A stretch of DNA of 64,000 bases. Source: Fibrobacter sp. UBA4297. Lineage in GTDB: Bacteria; Fibrobacterota; Fibrobacteria; Fibrobacterales; Fibrobacteraceae. This document shows, piece by piece, positions 59,388 through 64,000 of this stretch. How positions within the stretch are numbered: the first letter of the stretch is position 1; the number at the start of each line of letters is the position of its first letter. A program made the position numbers and the translations under genes. The notes below the pieces were generated by a model. It did no database searches. It was not told the DNA's origin and was given only the letters and a program-made list of their open reading frames with translations. Where the stretch lies: contig NZ_DGUZ01000001.1 in assembly GCF_002394865.1 (NCBI RefSeq), forward strand, positions 165,181 to 229,180, read 5' to 3'.

Positions 59388-62114
59388 ATGAAAAAAGTCT
59401 TCGCATTATTGACGTGCGCTGCCGTGACTTCTGCCATGGCAGTGACCGCTAGCCGTGTTGGCCCTGTGAGCACGTACGGTGAACTCGTCGCAAACGGTGG
59501 CAAGCTTTCTGGTTCTTGCCCGGAATACTCTCAAAAGGCTGTTCAGGTCAAGGGTATGAGCCTCTTCTGGAGCTCGGGCAACACCTATTCTACCGACTTC
59601 TACTCCGAAAAAGGTATCAACCGCCTGGTTGACGACATGGGTATCGAAGTTGTGCGCTTTGCTCTCGGTGCGGCTGACGAAAAGTTCAATAGCTCGGGTC
59701 GTTCTTACACGACGGGTGGCGAAGGCTTCCAGAAGGCTTTGCTCAAGTCCGTAGTGAATGCTGCTGTCGATAAGGACATTTACGTCATCATTGACTGGCA
59801 CATCGAATCTTCTGATGGCTTTACTAACGATGCTGTCAAGTTCTTCGAATATGCAGCCAAGGAATACGGCAAGTACAACAACGTGATTTTCGAAATCTGG
59901 AACGAACCGACCGGTAGCATGGATGCCGTGAAGCAGCATGCCGATCAGGTGATTCCGGTTATCCGTAAGTATTCCGACAACCTCATCCTCGTGGGTAGCC
60001 CGGGATGGTCCAGCCAGCCGAATGCTTGCGCTTCCGCAGGCATCAACGACAAGAACTATGGTTGTACGCTCCATTTCTATGCTGCAACTCACTATATGGG
60101 CGATGGCGGTTACAACAAGGCTGCAGAAACGGCTATGGCTGCAGGCGTGCCTGTGTTTGCTACCGAATGGGGTACCGTCAATGCTAACGGTGATGGCCAG
60201 CCGGATGAAGGCTCCAGCAACAAGTGGGTAGAATGGATGGCTCAGAAGGGCGTGTCCTGGACGAACTGGAACGCTTCTGCTATGAACGAAACTTCTGCTG
60301 CATTTGCTAATGCCGTGTTCGAAAACGGTTTCACCTACACCAATTCTGGTAAGTACGTCAAGAGCAAGCTCGGTGGCGCATCTTATAAGGATTGCGGCCT
60401 CCAGAATGGTGATGCCGAAGAAGAATCCGGCTTCTCTACGGGCGTTGCAAACGGTACATCGACTTCTATCCTAGATGACATGGAAGATGGCGACCGTTAT
60501 GGTTACCTCGGTGGTGCTTGGGCTGCTGTCGAAGACCAGGAAAATGGTGGTGCAAGCTCTATTTCTAACGAAAAGATTGAAGATGACTTTGGCAATACGA
60601 CCTATAAGGTTGTCTATCCGGTCAGCGGCGACAACAAGAATACCTCCAAGTATGTTGCTGCCCTTAAGGATGTCAAGATCGGTAAGGGTTCCCTTAGTTA
60701 TGGTCCGTACATCAAGATGTTCCTCACGCTTTTGAAGGAACCGGCAAAGGATTCCCCGAAGGCTTATGCAGACTTCGCCAAGTGCAAGACCATCAAGTAC
60801 AAGTACAAGGGAGCTAGCCACAACTTCGCAATTGAAACGACCGATGTTACCGACTACAACTATCACCGCGTGAACAAGGACGCTTCTGAAGGTTGGAAGG
60901 AAGTCGAAATTACGACGGACATGTTGAAGCAGGAAACATGGGGTGACGATTCTCGCTCCAAGCCGATCAAGATGGAAAACGCAACTCGTCTTTCTTGGGA
61001 AATCAAGGGCCTCGAAAAGGTTCCGGACGAAATGAACCAGCCCAAGTATCCGTACCTCTATGTGGATGACGTGAAGTGCGACGGTCTTTCCTTCACTGCT
61101 GTTAGCGGTAGTGCTAGCGAAACTCCGAAGTCTTCTTCTAGTGCTGCAGTTGGTCAGAGCTCTTCTTCTGTTGTTGCTGGTTCTTCTAGCAGCGCAAAGG
61201 CAACTTCTTCTTCTAGCGCCGTTATCCTCCCGCCGGCATCTTCTGCAACAGGTAAGACTGTTGTCGATATCGACGACGTTGAAGATCTTGATGAAGTTCT
61301 CAAGACTACGGGTACCTGGTATGCTTACACGGATAAGGAACCGGGTGGAAAGTCCTCTATTTCTAACGTCTATGATCAGAAACTTGGTGGTTATGTGGTC
61401 GCTTTCCCGGGTACTGAAGATCCGACGAATGGCACTAAGGGCTTTGTGGGCTTGAAGGACATCAATTGGGATCAGGGAACCTATACGGAAGCTCCGTTTG
61501 TTGCACTCGGCCTCAATACCAATGCCGATACCTCCAAGGGGATTGACTTGAGCAAGTGCGGTGCTATCAGCTATCGTTACAAGGGTTCCGCTCATACCTT
61601 CAAGGTTCAGGATGGTTCCGTGACGGACTATGCTTACCACGAATATCCGCTCGATGATTCCCAGGTCTGGAAGACGATGACGATTCTTATTGATGATATC
61701 GCTCAGCCGAACTGGACTCAAGATCCTAAGGACCTCAACTGGGGTGCTATCAAGAAGATGGCTTGGGAAGTTGTTGGCTACAAGGGCATTGTCTATCAGC
61801 CGGCTATCAACTACCTCTATGTGGACGACCTCAAGTGCGTCGAAGTCCCGAAGGTTGGCTTCAAGACTGTTGCTCGCGCAGCTAGCGGCATCAAGGTTGG
61901 CGTGAAGGGCGATATGCTCAACGTGAACTTCAACAAGGCTGGCACAGCACGTATCCAGGTGTTCGACATGATGGGGCACGTTGTTGACAGCCGTATCGCT
62001 AACGTCTCTGCCGGCGCAAACCAGTTCTCTCTCAAGAACATGGCTAACGGCAACTACGTTGTGCGTGTGATGATGAACGGTGCAGCAAAGACTGCTCGTA
62101 TCTTCATCAAGTAA
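59388..62114 (+). CDS. GH5 endoglucanase with two binding-like modules and sorting-like tail
   Basis: Multi-domain cellulase of about 908 residues. Signal peptide about 1-19; GH5 barrel (about 40-330) with VIIDWHIESSDGF, IFEIWNEPTG (acid/base Glu) and FATEWGTVNANGDG (nucleophile Glu). Two beta-sandwich modules (about 370-575 and 630-825) are similar to each other (ILDDMEDGDRYGYLGGAWAA / DDVEDLDEVLKTTGTWYAY; ISYRYKGSAHTFKV / IKYKYKGASHNFAI; YLYVDDVKC / YLYVDDLKC) and resemble CBM11-like carbohydrate binding modules, separated by a Ser linker. The tail (TARIQVFDMMGHVVDSRIAN ... GAAKTARIFIK) resembles a type IX sorting domain. AAAGG lies six bases before ATG 59388. Confidence 0.9.
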   Translation: MKKVFALLTCAAVTSAMAVTASRVGPVSTYGELVANGGKLSGSCPEYSQKAVQVKGMSLFWSSGNTYSTDFYSEKGINRLVDDMGIEVVRFALGAADEKFNSSGRSYTTGGEGFQKALLKSVVNAAVDKDIYVIIDWHIESSDGFTNDAVKFFEYAAKEYGKYNNVIFEIWNEPTGSMDAVKQHADQVIPVIRKYSDNLILVGSPGWSSQPNACASAGINDKNYGCTLHFYAATHYMGDGGYNKAAETAMAAGVPVFATEWGTVNANGDGQPDEGSSNKWVEWMAQKGVSWTNWNASAMNETSAAFANAVFENGFTYTNSGKYVKSKLGGASYKDCGLQNGDAEEESGFSTGVANGTSTSILDDMEDGDRYGYLGGAWAAVEDQENGGASSISNEKIEDDFGNTTYKVVYPVSGDNKNTSKYVAALKDVKIGKGSLSYGPYIKMFLTLLKEPAKDSPKAYADFAKCKTIKYKYKGASHNFAIETTDVTDYNYHRVNKDASEGWKEVEITTDMLKQETWGDDSRSKPIKMENATRLSWEIKGLEKVPDEMNQPKYPYLYVDDVKCDGLSFTAVSGSASETPKSSSSAAVGQSSSSVVAGSSSSAKATSSSSAVILPPASSATGKTVVDIDDVEDLDEVLKTTGTWYAYTDKEPGGKSSISNVYDQKLGGYVVAFPGTEDPTNGTKGFVGLKDINWDQGTYTEAPFVALGLNTNADTSKGIDLSKCGAISYRYKGSAHTFKVQDGSVTDYAYHEYPLDDSQVWKTMTILIDDIAQPNWTQDPKDLNWGAIKKMAWEVVGYKGIVYQPAINYLYVDDLKCVEVPKVGFKTVARAASGIKVGVKGDMLNVNFNKAGTARIQVFDMMGHVVDSRIANVSAGANQFSLKNMANGNYVVRVMMNGAAKTARIFIK

Positions 62115-62156
62115 AGACTGATGCGTTCCTTCGCGGAGCGCTTAAGTAACCATCAA

Positions 62157-62190
62157 AAATGCCCCGGACGAATGTCCGGGGTATTTTGTT
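62157..62190 (+). terminator. Terminator of the GH5 gene
   Basis: CCCCGGAC-gaat-GTCCGGGG is a perfect eight-base stem followed by TATTTTGTT. Confidence 0.8.
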
Positions 62191-62500
62191 ATGCTGAAAA
62201 AAAAGAAATTTTGAAAAAATGCCGGATTTTACGTCAAAAATAACGGAATTTCGTTGTTTTTGACGTAATTTTTCTACGTTGTTTGTGTGTTTTTTATGGG
62301 TTTTGAGCCTTTCTTTCATTTTTTAGAACTAAATCTGAAAAAAATGTTCTTTTGAAGACAAAAAAGAACAGAAAAATCTAGAAAAAATGTTGCTTTATCT
62401 GTATTTTCTGTTTCTTTATATGAATTTTTACGTCAAAAAATCGCATATTTTGACTTTTTTGACGTAAAAATCGCCTAAAAATCAAAATTTGAATTTCGCA
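62191..62500. repeat. AT-rich region with two inverted repeats of TTACGTCAAAAA
   Basis: TTACGTCAAAAA (62229-62240) faces TTTTTGACGTAA (62257-62268), and between them AACGGAATTTCGTT is itself nearly palindromic. TTTTTACGTCAAAAAA (62425-62440) faces TTTTTTGACGTAAAAA (62455-62470), a perfect 16-base inverted repeat. Four copies of one 12-mer in 240 bases, in a geneless AT-rich stretch. Confidence 0.8.
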
Positions 62501-62507
62501 CAGCTTT

Positions 62508-62552
62508 ATTGCAAATCGCGCTGTAACACTTCTCACTTTGCCTTGGCCCACG
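62508..62552 (-). pseudogene. Duplicated 3' end of tgt
   Basis: TCGCGCTGTAACACTTCTCA and CTTTGCCTTGGCCCAC match 62739-62773 at the tgt 3' end with few differences. Only about 45 bases remain, in the same orientation, 225 bases downstream of the intact tgt end. Confidence 0.6.
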
Positions 62553-62728
62553 GTTCGATGCCTTACTTATCGCAAGGCATCTATGACAAAGGAGGGCTTT
62601 CGCCCTCCCTGAAAAGACTGAATCCGCTAGAATCATTTGAAAATGTGGTAGGCGGATTCTCTTGCGTGCATGCCTAGTTGATACTAGGCATTTCTGCTCA
62701 CAAACCTACCTTTTCCAATTGCAAATAA
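62553..62728. other. Hairpin-rich stretch downstream of tgt
   Basis: GGAGGGC-tttc-GCCCTCC (62592-62609), AATCCGC...GCGGATT (62627-62660) and GCCTAG-ttgata-CTAGGC (62672-62689) follow one another. The last is the probable tgt terminator on the minus strand. No gene seen. Confidence 0.5.
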
Positions 62729-63868
62729 CTATTCTAGATTGCGCTGTAACACTTCACACTTTGCTTTTGCCCACTCTTCAAACGTATCGTCGGCGAGGTG
62801 GTCCTTCGCCTCTTGCATGAGGTGCAGGTAGAAGTGTAGATTGTGGATGCTGGCGAGCGTGTAGCCGAGCGATTCGCCGGCGTGGTGCAAGTGGCGCAGG
62901 TAAGCACGGCTGAAGTTGCGGCAGCAGTAGCAGTCGCAATTCGGGTCGACTGGCTTGTCGTATTCTTCGGCGTGGCGGGCTGCCTTGTAGCGGAGCACGC
63001 CTTCGCTGGTGAACAGCATGCCGTTACGGGCGTTGCGCGTGGGCATCACGCAGTCGAACATGTCAACACCGCGGCCAATCAATTCCAGCAAGTTCCACGG
63101 CGTTCCAACGCCCATCACATAGCGCGGATGGTCTGCCGGCAAGTAGTCCGTGCAGAAATCTGCAATCTCGTACATCGTTTCGGTCGGTTCGCCGACGGAA
63201 AGTCCACCCATGGCGTAGCCATCGGGGCCGAGTTCTGCGATGCGTTCAATCGCCTGCTTGCGCAAATGCGTGTGCATGCCGCCTTGTATAATTCCAAAGA
63301 ACTGTTGATCGTAACCGTGAATCGGCGGGTGTTCCTTGAGCCATTCCATCGCTTCGGCGGTCCAGCGAAGCGTGTAGTTTAAGCTGTGTTCCGCTTCCTT
63401 GACCGTGCTCGGGTACGGCGTGCATTCGTCGAGCGCCATGATGATGTCAGCGCCAATTTCGCGTTGGGCGTTCATCACGCTTGCCGGGCTAAAAAAGTGC
63501 TTAGAACCGTCCAAAATGCTCCTGAATTCCACGCCTTCGGGCTTGATCTTGCGAAGGTCTTTCAAACTCCACACCTGGAATCCACCGCTATCAGTAAGCA
63601 CCGGGCCGTTCCAGCTCATGAACTTATGGATGCCACCGGCGGCCGCAATTTTTGGCGTTGTGGGGCGCAAGTACAAGTGGTACGTGTTGGCGAGGATAAT
63701 CTGTGCCTTGATGTCTTCTTTTAGCTGTGCGGGCGTTACGGCCTTTACGGTCGCTTCGGTACCCACCGGCATAAAAATCGGCGTTTGGATGTCGCCGTGG
63801 TCGGTGTGCAAAACCCCTAGACGGGCCTTGGATTTCTTCGACGTCTTTTTCAGTTCAAAACGGTTCAT
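62729..63868 (-). CDS. tgt: tRNA-guanine transglycosylase
   Basis: Exchanges guanine-34 for preQ1 in tRNA(Asp, Asn, His, Tyr) on the way to queuosine. Barrel with the catalytic Asp regions DSGGFQVWSL (near residue 92) and ALDECTPYPS, GIIQGGMHTHLRKQ and GGLSVGEPTETMYE, MGVGTPWNLLELIGRGVDMFDCVMPTRNARNG (nucleophile Asp), and the zinc site CDCYCCRNFSRAYLRHL...H near 305. Full length (379 residues). A partial copy of its 3' end lies at 62508. Confidence 0.95.
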   Translation of the reverse strand: MNRFELKKTSKKSKARLGVLHTDHGDIQTPIFMPVGTEATVKAVTPAQLKEDIKAQIILANTYHLYLRPTTPKIAAAGGIHKFMSWNGPVLTDSGGFQVWSLKDLRKIKPEGVEFRSILDGSKHFFSPASVMNAQREIGADIIMALDECTPYPSTVKEAEHSLNYTLRWTAEAMEWLKEHPPIHGYDQQFFGIIQGGMHTHLRKQAIERIAELGPDGYAMGGLSVGEPTETMYEIADFCTDYLPADHPRYVMGVGTPWNLLELIGRGVDMFDCVMPTRNARNGMLFTSEGVLRYKAARHAEEYDKPVDPNCDCYCCRNFSRAYLRHLHHAGESLGYTLASIHNLHFYLHLMQEAKDHLADDTFEEWAKAKCEVLQRNLE

Positions 63869-63919
63869 GTTTGCAAATGTAGAATTTTATGAAATGGATG
63901 TGAAGACATTTTTTTCGCT

Positions 63920-64000
63920 CTGTCACCCCGGCCTCTGTGCCGGGGTCGGCATTTTATTTGTCATTCCCGCCTACCTGTCCTCGCGCCTGTCCTCGCGCCT
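63920..64000. repeat. GTCAT/GTCAC-type palindromic repeats at window edge
   Basis: ACCCCGGC-ctctgt-GCCGGGGT (63925-63946) followed by TTGTCATTCCCGCCTACC and repeated TGTCCTCGCGCC to the window end. Confidence 0.65.

Noticed and set aside
62540..62560. GGTTCGATGCC as a tRNA T-loop
   Set aside because: No acceptor or anticodon stem around it; the stretch belongs to the tgt 3' duplicate.

Overview
The window looks like chromosome of a Fibrobacter species (Fibrobacterota). Pointers are cell-surface lipoproteins with long Ser-rich linkers, two members of the Fibrobacter succinogenes major paralogous domain family (TIGR02145), a TIGR02147 protein, and cellulose/hemicellulose/pectin enzymes (GH9, GH5, PL1, CE15) with Ser linkers and C-terminal sorting-like domains. 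There are no tRNA, rRNA or CRISPR loci that I can see, and no intact insertion sequence.

Layout. 1-5.1 kb: partial CorC/HlyC-type CBS protein, an ORF6N-domain gene behind its own terminator-like hairpin, ParE, and an aspartate-racemase pseudogene. 5.2-8.6 kb: a TIGR02147 gene co-transcribed with two Ser-linker lipoproteins, the second Cys-rich and repetitive. 8.6-10.1 kb: two small exported helical proteins, one built of heptad tandem repeats. 10.4-15.2 kb: a type II secretion/type IV pilus-like cluster (secretin, GspC-like inner-membrane protein, PilX-like protein, two pseudopilins). 15.3-19.3 kb: processive GT2 glycosyltransferase, TusA-like/SGNH-like/CxxC genes, and an exported-protein gene broken by an amber codon. 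19.3-29.5 kb: an eleven-subunit complex I operon written nuoA-BC-D-H-I-J-K-L-M-N, with fused nuoB-nuoC and no nuoEFG. 29.6-38.4 kb: Rel/SpoT, CE15 glucuronoyl esterase, ThrH, Hsp33, DJ-1 protein, SufB. 38.4-51.2 kb: an accessory, decayed region with two TIGR02145 copies (one dead), topoisomerase III, a CoiA-like gene, TPR protein, Rpn nuclease, and fragments of GrpB, topB and small genes. 51.2-54.9 kb: leuA behind an apparent leucine attenuator, a small membrane protein and an aminotransferase. 55-62.1 kb: GH9, PL1 and GH5 polysaccharidases. 62.7-63.9 kb: tgt.

Regulation and genome dynamics stand out more than gene content. The 5' region of leuA carries a promoter, a 19-21 residue leader peptide with six Leu codons, a terminator hairpin, and an alternative pairing that overlaps the leader stop codon: a complete ribosome-mediated attenuator. 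Short palindromic repeats of the form GTCAT(T/G)CC...GG(A/C)AT lie between genes and also inside reading frames, where they are translated as parts of Ser-rich linkers or as insertions in topoisomerase III and an aminotransferase. A second repeat type has two inverted arms of about 30 bases made of TAGTCATT-like units. Several genes survive only as fragments or near-identical partial duplicates.

All functions are assigned by recognising protein motifs by eye. No database search, structure prediction or folding program was run.
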